This document shows positions 9,391 to 20,477 of a DNA stretch of 64,000 nt, piece after piece. A program made the translations under genes and the position numbers. The notes under the pieces were generated by a model, which saw only the letters and a program-made list of their open reading frames with translations, made no database searches and had not been told where the DNA came from. Every line of letters starts with the position of its first letter. Positions within the stretch are counted from its first letter, which is position 1. Source of the stretch: Thalassia testudinum (Eukaryota; Streptophyta; Magnoliopsida; Alismatales; Hydrocharitaceae); contig JAZHRO010000022.1 in assembly GCA_037157565.1 (NCBI GenBank), positions 1,860,001-1,924,000 of the forward strand. The letters run 5' to 3'.

Positions 9391-12139
9391 TGATGGCCGT
9401 TCTCGTTTGTGTTGACAACCGGGTTTTATTGTTATAGCGTCGTAGTATAGCCAGTTGTTGCCATCATTTCAAATATATAAATTTTTTTACTCGGAAAAGA
9501 GTTCCCGAGGTCGAACTCAGGGAGCAAGTTGTATTCTAGAGATATACATGTTTCTTTTACAAAAATAAAGAAAGAGAGAGAAAGAATTTGTTGTCTTCTT
9601 TTCTCTTTGTTTCTCCTCGTCTCAGATCTTCTTCTTCTTTGTCTGCAGTAGTGATGTTCTTCTTCTGCAGTGGTGATGCTCTTCTTCTTCTTCCAGCTGT
9701 TCCTGCTCTTCCTTTTTCTTCTGTCTTTCTTCAGATCTTCTTCTTTCTTCTTTGTTTTTCTTCTTTCAGTTCTTCCCTTGTTCTTTTGTGTTCTCCTCTG
9801 CCTCGCCTTCTTCTGATGTTCTTCAGATCTCCTTCTTTCTTCTTTTCTTTTTCCAGTCAGGACGTTGCCCCTCCTTCTTTCTTCTTTTCCCTTCAGGACG
9901 TCGTCTGATTTCCAAATCAGACGACTTAAACTGCCTGTTGCTACAGTGTCTCCCTCAGCTTCCTTCTTCTTCCGCGGTCCTTCTTCTTCACCTGTGCCTG
10001 CACACTTCAGAGCTTACGTCAGAGGACAAAACCTACTCTACCCTCTCCCCCCCGCGTCTCTCTCTCTCTGAAACCACTCTTGGGAAAGCTCTCCCAGAGC
10101 TGCCGGGTAGTCGGGTACGGGTCGCGCCCGGGTCCAGGCCCACCGGCGTGCGTGGTGGGCGAGGAGTGCAGGTCAGTCTAAGTCGGGTCGGGTCAGGTCC
10201 GCGGGGCGTGAGCGAGGACGAGATCGGGTAACCGGGCGGGTGAAGGGGACCTCACCCCGTGTGCTGAGGCAGTAAGGCTAATGCACAAAATCAATTTAAA
10301 CGGTGAAAAGGTTGTGAGGCTTACCGATGTGGGACTAAACGGAGGCCTCTCCTCGCGTGCGCCTGCTGGGAGACCGCGGCCTAGCTTCTGCAGCTGCGGC
10401 TTCGATTTGCGTCGGTTGCTGGCTGGCTGCCTTCGCAAGACTCCCCGTAATCCGCAGCAGCTGGAGACCTGGAGTCCTCAAGCCTGGAGCGCGGGAGAAG
10501 CTGCTTCAATGTGCGTTAATGGCGGTCGAACCTCAAAACCTGTCGGACACGAATATGGCCTCTTGGCCTGATCAAACCACTGGGGAACGTGTGGAGCTGC
10601 GCGGCAAGCCGCAAGGTGGTGTCTGGCGGCAGCCCTAGGTTGGACTGCAACCGGAGGAATGGGTTTGTTCGGGGGAGCGTTACGGAGGTGTGGAGTGGCA
10701 GTGGAGGGGTGGGGGGTGCTCAGTGTGATGAGGCGGAGGTTCGGTGAGGGTCGGCGAGGTGTGTGAGGCTGTGGAGCGATGGGAGCATCTCGCCGGAGGG
10801 TGGCCGGAGACGAAGGGGGTGACGATGGTCAGGGTCGGTCGAGGGCTTAATTGAACAAATTGAAACCGGGGAAAGAAAGAGGAGAGGAAGGGAAGTAGTT
10901 CTAGCTTACTTGCAGGGACGAAGGGGGGGCCAGCAGGGCGACAGTCGTATCGACTGTCGCCGGAGAAGAAGATGCTCAGGGAAAGGGGCGGCGGTGAGCA
11001 GAGAGCCGGAGAGGCGCCAGCTGGGTGCGGCGTGGCGCGGGAAGAGCAGGGGAGGAAGTCTCTGCTGCTGGTATTGCGGCAGAGCGAAGAGGAGGAGGGG
11101 GAGGAACCGTCGGAGCTGGTGAGCGTCTGCCGGAGAGAGAAGAGAGGAAAGTTGGGGGTTTTCTCCGTCAGATCCGAGCTGCCGAGGTTGGTGGAGCGAC
11201 GGGGGTATTTATAGGGATCAAAACAGGGAGGAAGGCGGAGGGAGACGACGTGTCTCCCTCGCCGGAGGACGCCGGAGATGGAGACCCATACCGTCCGTGC
11301 GTTCGCACGGCCGGTATGGTGGGTTACAGCGACCAGGGGGGTGTCCCTGCGACGGCTGACGACGCAGGGCACCCCCGGTTTACTTGCCAGGCTCTCCCCC
11401 TCACCCTGCGCGGCGCCATGCTCCGCGCAAGGTCGCCGGAGCATGGTGCTGGCAGGTTTTGCAGGGGGGACCTGAACGCAAAGAACGAAGGAGAGTTAGG
11501 AGCCAAAATGCGAGGGTTCAAAAGTTGAGGGCCAAAAAGTAAATATATGAGGACCAAAGTGTAAAGTTGGTCAAGGAGGTTTCTTCTTAGGCTCAAGTTT
11601 TTATACATGATTAATTAGGACCTAAGGAATCTTATGGTGAATTTCATTTTTATATTAAACCTTGTTTGACCGGTCAATTTATGCGAAAACCCAAATTAAG
11701 TTATTAATTGGGCATGGTTCTCAATGTAGGTCAAAAATGGGTTCTGAAGGCCAAATTGAAGGTTCTAAACCCTAGAGATTATTTTTCTATGAATTTTAGA
11801 GGGTTTATTCTATTTTTACTTTGCCTTGAACCTCGTGAATTGAAGTGGGTTGTTTTAGGGTTACAGATTATCATTTAGTTCCTTGGAATTGCTGTAGCCC
11901 TTGCTAGATCATCTCATCCCACTTTTATTCTTATTAAGTTGCTTTGACCTATGTTTGGGCCCTGAATTACCCTGTATGCAGATTATACTGGTAAAATTGC
12001 ATTTTTACCCCTTATGACTTGTTTTCTCCTTAAACTCAGAATTCTCTGAGTTAAGCCTTTCCTTGAGATATGTAGGAGCTTTTATCCTTTGTATTAGGTC
12101 AAAATGAGCTAGTTATGGCTCATGATGAGGTTCTCATCA
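9391..12139 (-). mobile_element. Solo LTR of a Tat/Athila-like Ty3-gypsy element
   Basis: It splits the Tekay RNase H. Ends are TGATGGCC...CTCATCA, with perfect 5-bp target duplications CCTAC (9386-9390 and 12140-12144). At 2.75 kb it lacks any pol coding, so a solo LTR is the simplest reading. The minus orientation is inferred from the box GAGGTCGAACTCAGGGAG (about 9506-9523), which lies near the same end in the other Tat/Athila-type LTRs here. A CT-rich stretch (9580-10080) and a GC-rich stretch (10340-11470) give long but non-coding open frames on both strands. A perfect 12-bp hairpin lies at 9900-9925. Confidence 0.85.
9900..9925. other. Perfect 12-bp hairpin in the solo LTR
   Basis: GTCGTCTGATTT (9900-9911) and AAATCAGACGAC (9914-9925) flank the dinucleotide CC. 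The arms resemble the TCAGACGTCTGATTT words of the GACGTC arrays. Confidence 0.75.
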
Positions 12140-13770
12140 CCTACCATCCGGGGAAGGCCAATGTGGTGGCTGACGCCTTGAACCAGAAGGCGCCTACCCA
12201 CTTGGCCAGTTTACAGGCACAGAGTTGGAGACTCATGGAGGAGTTGGGTAGTTGGCGACCCCTTGAGTCACAGGGGCATTGCGAGTCAGTGACAGTGACA
12301 CGATAGACGATACTAGAGCTGATAGACCGCATCATTACAGGACAGATGACAGATCCGTACCTACAGTCGTTACGAGACAAAGTACTATCAGGGGATCCTG
12401 GAGACTTCTCCTTTACTGATGAGGTACTGCGCATGAGGGGACGTTTGTGCGTTCCCAGAGACAAGGAGTTGTTGAGAGAGCTCCTGACTGAGGCACACGG
12501 TTCCAAGTTCACCATATATCCCGGGAACACGAAGATGTATCATGATCTGAGATGTGACTTTTAATGGAGGGGGATGAAGCGGGATGTAGGTGAGTTCGTG
12601 CAGCAGTGTTTAGTGTGCCAGCAGGTGAAGGTCGAGCATCAGAGGCCTGCAGGACCGTTGCAACCACTTCTAGTGCCAGAGTGGAAGTAGGAGAGCATCA
12701 CCATGGACTTGGTGGTGGGTTTGCCCGTTACCCAGTGCGGACACGACGTAGTCTGGGTGATTGTAGATAGATTATAGAAGACGGCACGTTTCTTGCCGAT
12801 CCGAGTCACCTTGGGACCAACATAGTTGGCAGAGAGGTATATTCGCGATGTGGTACGTCTGCACGGAGTTTCGTGCAAGATTGTATCCGACCGGCATACC
12901 CATTTTACATCCCAGTTTTGGGCTGAGTTTCAGCAGGCCTTGGGGACACGGTTGAGGTTCAGCACAGCGTACCACCCCCAGATGGACGGACAGTCAGAGC
13001 GCATGATACTGACACTTGAGGACCTTTTGCGTACTTGTGTACTGGACTGGAGGGGTTCTTGGGAGGAGCACTTGCCCCTGGCAGAGTTTGCATATAATAA
13101 CAGCAACCACTCGAGTATCAGCATGGCACCATACAAGGCTCTGTATGGACGGAGGTGTACTGCGCCCTTGAGTTAGGTTGAGGTGGGGACCAAGTGGGAG
13201 GTTAGCCCCAAGCTGATCCTGCAGAGTCAGGAGGTGGTTGAACAAATACACAGACGACTTTGCACTGTCAGGAGCAGACAGAAGAGTTATGCTGTTCGGA
13301 AGCGTAGAGAGGTCAAATTCGGGGTTGGGGATCACGTCTTCCTTCGTGTTTCACCCATGAAGGGCTTGCAGCGTTTTAGGGTGAAAGGGAAGCTCGCGCT
13401 GAGGTTTGTGGGTCCCTTTGAGGTCCTTGAGCAGGTTGGACCTGTTGCTTACAGGTTTGCCCTTCCTCCTCAGCTTTCTGGTGTGCATGACGTGTTCCAT
13501 GTGTCCAAGCTCAGGAAGTACGTCACCGATCCCAGTCACGTTCTGAGCCATGAGAGTGTCGAGGTGGGTGATGACCTGACCTACCCCAAGCGACCTGTAC
13601 AGATACTAGACAGAGCCGTCCAGAGTTTGAGACGGAAGCGGGTACCCCTGGTGAAGGTCTTGTGGAGGAGCTAGAGGTACGAGGAGGCTACTTGGGAGCC
13701 TGAGGCGGCAATGGGAGAGCGGTACCCGGAGCTTTTTGAGGGTACGTCTTTTCTGACGGACTTCGATCCT
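12140..13770 (+). pseudogene. Tekay-like RNase H end, integrase and chromodomain, broken
   Basis: It continues the RNase H frame with HPGKANVVADAL (12144). The integrase zinc domain follows: EAHGSKFTIYPG then CLVCQQVK. The second zinc-binding His of the usual AH...IHPG pattern is Tyr. The catalytic core shows TMDLVVGLP, IVSDRHTHFTSQFW and SERMILTLEDLLR, so Asp, Asp and Glu positions are present, but stops lie near 12303, 12562, 12688, 12775, 12823 and 13174. The GPY-like region has FVGPFEVLEQVGPVAYR. The C-terminal chromodomain (about 13590-13740) reads PVQILDRAVQSLRRKRVPLV then YEEATWEPEAAM, split by a TAG at about 13672. Chromodomains of this group target heterochromatin, which fits the nested surroundings. 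Confidence 0.93.
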
Positions 13771-15028
13771 CTTTAAGTTTATTATGCGTATATTGTTCTT
13801 TTTCCGTACCCTAGCTAAGTCAAGTTTCGGGGATGAAACTTCCTTTAAGTTTGTTATGATGTTAAGACCCGTGCTGTTTGAGCCTTTTAAGACGTCTAGA
13901 CTGTGGGTTAGACGTCTGGACACCTTCCCAGACGTCTGGAAATCGAAATTTTGAGTACGAGCTCGCGTCTGCGTGCAGACAGTACCCCTTTCGTTTTTCC
14001 TCCTTTTCTCTCTTCCCTCGCCTCCAAGCAAACCCTAAACCCCCTCCCCCTCTCGTTCTCCCTACACCAGCCCTTCCCCTCTTCTTCCCCACTCCAGTGA
14101 GAGAGGCAGCGCGAGCGAGAGAGCACGCGGGCGGCGTTGAGGAGGAGCAACGTGAGGAGAGGAGGAGAGTAAGCTCGTGAGCTCACGTGGGAGCTCATCG
14201 GTGAGCGCACGGTTGGAGCGGCACGTGTGTGAGGAGGAGTGCGTCGGGGAGGTCCTCCCCGACACTACTGCAGCCGGAGCAGCAGGCGAGGAGGGGCGCG
14301 GCACGGCCACGCGTGGCGCGGGAGAGCGGAAGCAGGTTCTGGTTCTGGGTTTTGCCCAGAATCAGACGTCTCAAGTGACGTCCAGACGACGATTCGGACG
14401 TCTGGAGGCGGTTCTAGATGTCTGAGGAGAGGGCTTCGCGAAGGTACGTCTTCTTTGTGGAAACGGCCATGCAGGCCGCTCCGCCGATACCCTGTTGCAT
14501 GCCCTTTTGAGAAGATTGCGTGGTGGCATGCAGGATTTACTTCGGGAAGGTGCGGGACATGTCCTCCTACGCATTTCAGACGTCTAGGCGATGAACCAGA
14601 CATCTGGAAGCACTTCCAGACGTCCGGAGAGGTGGTCGGACGACTGGAGCTGGGTCCAGATGGTCTAGAAGAGTTCCTGGACGTCTGGGGTGGACGCAGA
14701 GATTGAGGTACGATACTGAACACTTTTAAGATGTCTGGAAGTTGTTCCAAACGTTTGATTTTGCATCAGTAACCTTATTTTGACCCATTTAGGGTCCGTT
14801 TGAGGTCCGTTTTACGCAAATAAGATACCGAAGTGTTTCTTGTGAGTTCCTCTACTTGTTAGAAGGTTATCCATACTGTTTTGATAGTTCCCTTGTGATT
14901 GATCCTTGTTATAGGACTTCGTTCAGTTGCGGGTTCGGGGCTTGCTGAGGCACGTGAGCCTGCCGTTCAAGCCCCCAATACTCCTGGGTTTGCTGGTGTA
15001 ACGAGCGCGTGCCCCAGACTCCTTTTAA

Positions 15029-15910
15029 GACGTCTGGGAGGTGGCCCAGACGTCGGACCAGACGTCGGGGATCACATCCAGACGTCTGACCAGACGTCTG
15101 GGATAGTTTACAGACGTCTGGAGAACAGTTATGTTCGCACGGGAGATTCGTCTGCGCGCCTGTGCGCGCAGACCTGCGATTCTCCCCTCTTTCTCTGTGG
15201 CTGCAGGCGGCTGCGACCGCCTTCTCTCTCCTCCTCGCGCGGCCTTAAAAGGGCGCGCCTCCCCTCCCGTCTCCACCATCTTCTTCCTTCTTCTCCTGCC
15301 TGTGCGCGAGAGCGAGCGGACGCGAGGGCGCAGCGGCAGCGGCAGCCGCAGTGAGCGCGGAGGAGGTGCGGCGTGCGAGGGCGGGGCTCTGCCGTGAGGG
15401 CGAGCTCGCCGGAGCGGCTTGGCCGGCCGGCGGAGGGCGCAGGGGGCGCGGAGCGACGCGGAGAGGGACCTGCTGCGGGCTGATCAGCAGACGCGCGAGG
15501 TGCGACGCGGGCGGCGTCGCGAGCAGAGGCCGAGCAGGGTTCTGATTCTGGAAAAATTTCCAGAATCAGACGTCTGGATTGATATCCAGACGGCAAGGTC
15601 GACGTCTGTAAGATCATACAGACGTCTGAAAGGTGAGTTTCCGCTTTCTTCTTCCTTCTTGTCGACTGACCGTACTGAGGGAGGGGGGTTGGCTGTGCGC
15701 AGGTTCGCTGATTCGTCATCCTTTGCGAATCAGACGTCTGGAAGTTGTACCAGACGGCGGGAGTGACCTCCAGACATCCTGAGGGACCATCGGACGTCTG
15801 GGATCTAGGGCAGACGTCCCTGCAGACTTCTGGACGTCCGGGGAACCAAGCTGAACAGGTAATTCTCTGATCCACCGTTTAAGACGTCTGGAAGGAGTTC
15901 CAGACGTCTG
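15029..15910. repeat. GACGTC palindrome array in chromoviral solo LTR
   Basis: At least a dozen CAGACGTCTGG-type words occur in two runs, 15029-15120 and 15565-15910. Spacing in the first run is only about 10-20 bp, with several perfectly palindromic 10-mers. CpG decay is low compared with the 5' LTR copy. Confidence 0.88.
15541..15570. other. Perfect 14-bp hairpin ahead of the GACGTC run
   Basis: TCTGATTCTGGAAA (15541-15554) and TTTCCAGAATCAGA (15557-15570) flank AA. Partly degraded counterparts sit at the same LTR position near 699-730 and 14338-14368. Confidence 0.75.
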
Positions 15911-18900
15911 ATTTTGCACAGTATCGTCTTTTTCGACCCGTTTAGGGCCCGTTTGGGCTCCGTTTTCCGTGATTCGAGTTGCGTTCGTTTCAGAATTAAT
16001 TCCTCTACCCGCCTACAGTAGCTATACACTGTTTTGAGACACTCCTTGTGTTTGATCCTTGTGATAGGACCTCGTTCGGTTGCAGTCTTGAGAGTCGCGG
16101 AGGCGCGCGGGATTCCCGATCACGCCCCCATTACTCCCGTTGTACCTGGTAGAGTGGCTTTAAGTATTAATAAAATCTGTTAAAGTATGGAACCATAACT
16201 AGAACCTAGGGCATTGCATGAATCCTAGGAATGAGAAATATATGGAATGATAGCTCCTAGGTGTTGCATGAATCCTAGGGCCGGAAAACTAGATTGTATG
16301 ATAGATCCTAGGATATGGCATGAATCCTAGGATGGAAAAACTAGTGGAATGTATATTACTGCAGTCTTGGAAAAATGGAAGGGAATATATAAAGCTGCCT
16401 GTAAATTTAATTAACAGCTGCCTGTTATGAATAAAGAAACATGTTTGAGATCATGGAATTTGAGAACGTGAATCTGGAAAGTGAAACATATGATGTTCTG
16501 AGATAAAGAGCTGGAACCCTACGGGGAATTAGGAGTGGAACTCCTGGAAAGAAAAAGGAATGGAACTGAGATGTAGTTTGTACTGTCTCTTGGGTACGCA
16601 GTACCAAGGGAAGTACCTGTACCTGTTTAGTGCAGAGTGGGGCCAGCCGCCCCAGGGACCCGGGGTTAGGATTGGCCGCTCTGTACCGACTTGTTGGCCC
16701 TCGTGGACGTAGTACCGAGGAGAGCTATTAGTGTTAGGAGAGTACTAGCTACCCCACGGGCCCCGGGGTTCTGCTAGCCTCCTTCACCGACTTGTTAGGC
16801 CCACTAGGGCAAACCAGGGTAGTCAGGCGAGGGTGCGCGGACTGAGGAGGGGCAAGGCCCCGGTTTGGTTACTGTGGAGGGGTTGGACCCCTGTTACTGA
16901 GAGGGCTCTGCCCTGGTTCCGTGCTGTGCTTTGGGCGCACCCGTTAACGGAAACGACTGACCGCGTGCCAGTGCGGGCTAGCTACCTGTGCGTTTATCGC
17001 GCGTGCCGTAGTCACCGTTACGTCTGTCAGTGACCTTGGGGTGGTTGACTGAGGGTAGGATCACCACGGGGGACTCTCCCGGCCAGGAGAGCACCACGTG
17101 CTACTTCTACTTTTGGAAAAGACTGCAATCAAGATCGTTCCCACGAGGACATTCGAGATCAAGTAAAGGATCTGAGAAATAAATGAAATAGTGAGAAAAA
17201 ATTGAAAGATGTGAATAAAGGAAGTAATAGAACATAACAGCTACTGTACACTCTACTGTTGCCTTAGTTAGTTTGCCACTCTACTCAGCGTTTTGCTGAC
17301 GTGTTACACTCGTTACCTTTTTCAGGACCAGGTGTTGAGCAGCCAGGGTCGGCGGCTGCAGAGGACGCTGGGCCGAGTAGGGTCCAGTAGAGTTACCACA
17401 GCTTTGTACCCCTTTTGTTTCTATTCTAGTGAGTAGTTTTTGTTTCCGCTGTACCTTCTTTACCTGCAGTTTTTGTTATATGATAAATGTTGTTTTACTG
17501 TTGTGGTGGTACCTACTGTAGTAGTTTCTTTCCTTACTGCTGTACTTTCTTACTGTTAGTTATATTCATGCTGAATGTGGTTTATTTTACTGTCTTTTGG
17601 TTACTTCCTCGTTGGACGACTGGGTCTTGGGATTAGTCGAGTCGGTCCGGTTCTCGTGTCTCGTAGGGACTCGGGAACCGGGTCGTTACAGCTGGTAGAG
17701 TGGCTTCCCCTAATTTAAATACAAACCTGAATGCATGCGTGGAATGAATGATTAGAACCTAGGGTATGACACGAATCCTAGGACTAGAAATACTGGAATG
17801 TCTGTATTGAATGAATGGAATGCAGTCTTGAATGAGTAGATAGAATGATAACAATTGCATGTAAATGAATAACAGCTGCATGCGAAATATGTAGTACTTG
17901 TGCTAGTTAACTGTTGTATGTAACTTTCTTGTTGTACACGTGAAATGACATAATATGAGCTGCACGTATATAATTTGGGAATGGTAATGTGAATGTTGGA
18001 AATTACGAGCTACCTGTGTATAACCTGAGTATAGAAATGTGAACGATAGAATTACAAGTTGCATGTGTATAACCTGAGAATGGAAATAGAAATGATGAAA
18101 CCTGGTATGGAATGGCATGAGGAATATGAGTATGAACCCTACGAGGAATTAGGAGTAGAGCTCCTGGAATTAAATGGAATGGATCTGGAATTGAGAGTAG
18201 GGAAGTGAGCTGGCTCTTGAGTACGGAGTACCAAGGAGAGCGACTATCCCCTTGTTTAGTGCAGAGCGGAGCTAGCCGCCCTTGGGTTGGGACCTAGGGT
18301 TAGGATTAGCCACTTTATACCGACTTCTTGGCCCTCGCATACACAGTATCGGGGAGAGCTACTAGTGTAGAGAGAGAGCTAGCCAACCCACGGGGCCCGG
18401 GGTTCAGCTAGCCGCCCTACACCAACTTGTTAGGCCCACTGGGAAAACCAAGGTAGTCAAGTGAGGGTGCGCAGACTGTGGAGGGGCGAGACCCCTATTT
18501 GGTTACTGAGAGGGGCTAGACCCCTGTTACTGAGAGGGCTAGGCCCTATACTGGTTCTGTGCTGTACTTTGGGCACACCCATTAACGGAAACGACTGACT
18601 GCGTGCCAGTGCGGGGTAGTACCCGTGCGCTTATCGCGCATACCGTAGTCACCGTTACATCTGTCCGTGACCTTGGGGTGGTTGACTGGGTGTAGAATCA
18701 CCACAGGGGACTCTCCCGGCCATGAGAGCACCACGTGTGCCTTCTACTCTTCAGAAAGGACTGCAATCAAGATCGTTCCCACGAGGAACATTCGAGATCA
18801 AGAAAGAGATCTGATAAATAAACCAATGGGTGAAAAGAAATAATTTGTGAAATAATGCAATTGGAAAACAACAACTGCCTGTCCACTTTTACTGCTTTAG

Positions 18901-19008
18901 TTAGTTGGTTGCCACTCTACTCAGCGTTCGCTGACTTTGTATACTCATAACCCCTTTTTAGGTCAAGGTGTTGAGCAACCAGAGCCTACTGCTGCAGAAG
19001 GTGCTGGG

Positions 19009-19451
19009 CCCACAATCAACATCTCTTTGATTGACTCTCCCTCTTCATCATGAAAAGCTCATAATTTTGCATTAGTAATTAGTAAATTAACTCTAGTTTC
19101 CTTTATTTTGATGTCCCCTCGTGAGTGACTTCGATGATGCTCTAGATCTCATAGGCTATCTTGTAGGCTGAAACTCGTTTGAACTCTGCTCTGGAAAGCC
19201 CATCGAAGAATGCGTTCATCGCCTTCGCATTATGCGTTGCCATTTTCTTCTGATCCAGAGTTGCTGCTACTCCTTCCTTAATCTCAGGGCGTGTGTATTT
19301 TGAGGCAATGACATCCCACACTCGAAATCCATTGATTCCAAGAAGATCTGCATCCTGGTCTTCTAGTATCCGTAATTCATTCCATCAAATAATAGAGGTC
19401 GAACTGCTGAATGTCTCTCTGCATACATGTCAACAGATGACTTTGGCATCT
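19009..19451 (-). pseudogene. SIRE-like copia gag, N-terminal fragment
   Basis: The minus-strand ATG at 19451 opens MPKSSVDMYAERHSAVRPLL, then FDGMNYGY and a stop. A frame change leads to VWDVIASKYTRPEIKEGVA and ATLDQKKMATHNAKAMNAFF, then DGLSRAEFKRVSAYKIAYEI, a stop, and SIIEVTHEGTSK. This is the UBN2/retrotran_gag region of SIRE-type copia elements. It lies just downstream of its LTR and primer site. The reading is cut at 19008/19009 by the truncated gypsy LTR. The C-terminal part of the same gag probably survives at 1-221, with roughly 90 residues missing between. Confidence 0.8.
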
Positions 19452-19463
19452 TCTAGATAATGA

Positions 19464-19480
19464 AGCTCTGATACTAAATG
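19464..19480 (-). other. Degenerate primer-binding site of the SIRE-like element
   Basis: On the minus strand TTTAGTATCAGAGCTTC follows the LTR end CACCCTCA directly. It matches the tRNA-iMet complement TGGTATCAGAGC with a G-to-A change. Confidence 0.7.
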
Positions 19481-20477
19481 AGGGTGCTTGCATATTGTAA
19501 TAGTATACTAGAGGAGAGGGGTGAATAGTATCACTTTAAAAATTCAAAATCAATCCACAAAAGTATCAAGCATATATAACACTTGGATTTATAGTGGAAA
19601 TCCAAATTGGGGGAAAACCACTACCTAAGCCTCTCATATTAGGATTTTCCCGACTAGGTGAAGCTAGTCAATCCACTAATGTACCACTTGAACGAGGGTG
19701 GCACAACCTCTTTACAATGATCCCTTCTCTTATTAACCTAAAGAGAAGCAAATAACAATAACAACAGATTTCTCCCAACAACTTGGGATCCGTTAATCAA
19801 AAGCAACAATATATAAAAGAACAATAAGAACCTATGGAACCTTAATAAAAGTCAAACCAGAATTTCAATGGAGGTTTGAATTGGCATGCTTTGGAAGGCA
19901 TGAAAATAGGAGCGTAAAAGCACTTGGAGAAGCACGATAAGCTCTTTGCTTTTGAGTAGTTTTTCTACTTGAGAGTGTATTGAAAAAGAGTGCGTACAAC
20001 CCCTCTATTATACTAGTAAATTGACCTGAATAGGAAATCAAATTGGCTGATCAATTAAGGTAGCTTGGTTGATCAAAATGAGGTTGGGCCGATCAATTTA
20101 GTTATTTGATTGATGTATCATTGGTCGATTAATTAACCTAAATGGTCGATCAAAAGTGTATTTATCAACTTCCTAAAATGGGCTGGTTTGATCAATTAAT
20201 TAAGTTGGTTGGTCGATCAATGACTTTGGTCGATCAATTAATTTAGTTGGTTGATCAATAACCCAAAAAATTTATTTTTAATGAGGAATGTAAAAATCCC
20301 TTTGAAACTTATTTTGAGATTCCTTACAAAATATTCTAGACTCAATAAATAAAAAGTGACACTGAGATATGGATCATCATTCTTTTAGCTTTGATCCATG
20401 AGAGAAGCTTTCATCCATGAGAAAGAGTCCTAAAATATTAGTCTTTGCAAATAGCATAATTTTGGTACATCAAAACA
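19481..20477 (-). repeat. SIRE-like copia LTR
   Basis: On the minus strand it begins TGTTTTGATGTACC and ends CACCCTCA before the primer site (997 bp). Its right side carries a purine-rich AAAAAGGGGGAGAA (minus strand, about 20490-20503), like a polypurine tract, so it has internal-type sequence on both sides. Regions around 19580-19720 match the solo LTR 2331-5426. At the position where that LTR has GACGTC words, this one has TTGATCAA words (20040-20270). Confidence 0.75.
20040..20270. repeat. TTGATCAA palindrome array
   Basis: About ten words such as TTGATCAA, GTCGATCAA and GATCAATTAA occur in about 230 bp, irregularly spaced. It occupies the same relative LTR position as the GACGTC array of the other SIRE-like LTR. 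Confidence 0.8.

Larger units (their letters stand above)
14997..17690 (+). mobile_element. Solo LTR of a related chromovirus subfamily
   Basis: It is bounded by TGTAACGAGCGCG...GGGTCGTTACA with a perfect target duplication GCTGG (14992-14996 and 17691-17695). At 2694 bp it is colinear with, but clearly diverged from, the host Tekay LTR: the same order of GACGTC array, 'gcatgaatccta' repeats, 'gtggccagccgcc' region and 'ccactctactcagcgtt' 3' block. No coding sequence remains. It contains one of the densest GACGTC clusters in the window and a 14-bp hairpin at 15541-15570. Confidence 0.93.
222..19008 (+). mobile_element. Tekay/Del-like Ty3-gypsy chromovirus, degenerate, with nested insertions
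   Basis: Two related LTRs begin TGTTAAGACCCGTGC at 222 and 13860 and surround a primer site for initiator tRNA-Met (6080-6092) and a gag-pol relic in the order gag, CCHC knuckle, protease, RT, RNase H, integrase, chromodomain. Integrase after RT, plus the chromodomain, place it in the Tekay/Del chromoviruses. The element sits inside a minus-strand SIRE-like gag. The left flanking pentamer is GTAAG (217-221). No matching right duplication exists because the 3' LTR is truncated at 19008. Nested inside are 2331-5426 (itself carrying 3907-5312), 9391-12139 and 14997-17690. Many stops and frameshifts make it an inactive fossil. Confidence 0.93.
13860..19008 (+). repeat. 3' LTR of the Tekay-like element, interrupted and 3'-truncated
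   Basis: It starts TGTTAAGACCCGTGCTG at 13860 and aligns with the 5' LTR, apart from the nested solo LTR 14997-17690. Homology ends after GGTGCTGGG at 19008, where the 5' LTR continues for about another 330 bp (5748-6076). SIRE-like gag on the opposite strand begins at once. The LTR end, its target duplication and part of the host gag appear deleted together. The upstream polypurine tract is poorly preserved. Confidence 0.9.

Noticed and set aside
10680..11444. 254-codon minus-strand open frame, and plus-strand frames over the same bases
   Set aside because: Lies in the GC-rich part of the solo LTR 9391-12139; open in several frames at once, Pro/Ser/Arg low complexity.
15029..15120. Possible CRISPR array
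   Set aside because: Repeats are 10-bp palindromes with irregular 5-20 bp spacers in a plant LTR; no cas genes and a eukaryotic context.
15129..15875. 248-codon minus-strand frame with repeated QTSDGPSG-like words
   Set aside because: The protein repeats are translations of the GACGTC palindrome array in a solo LTR.
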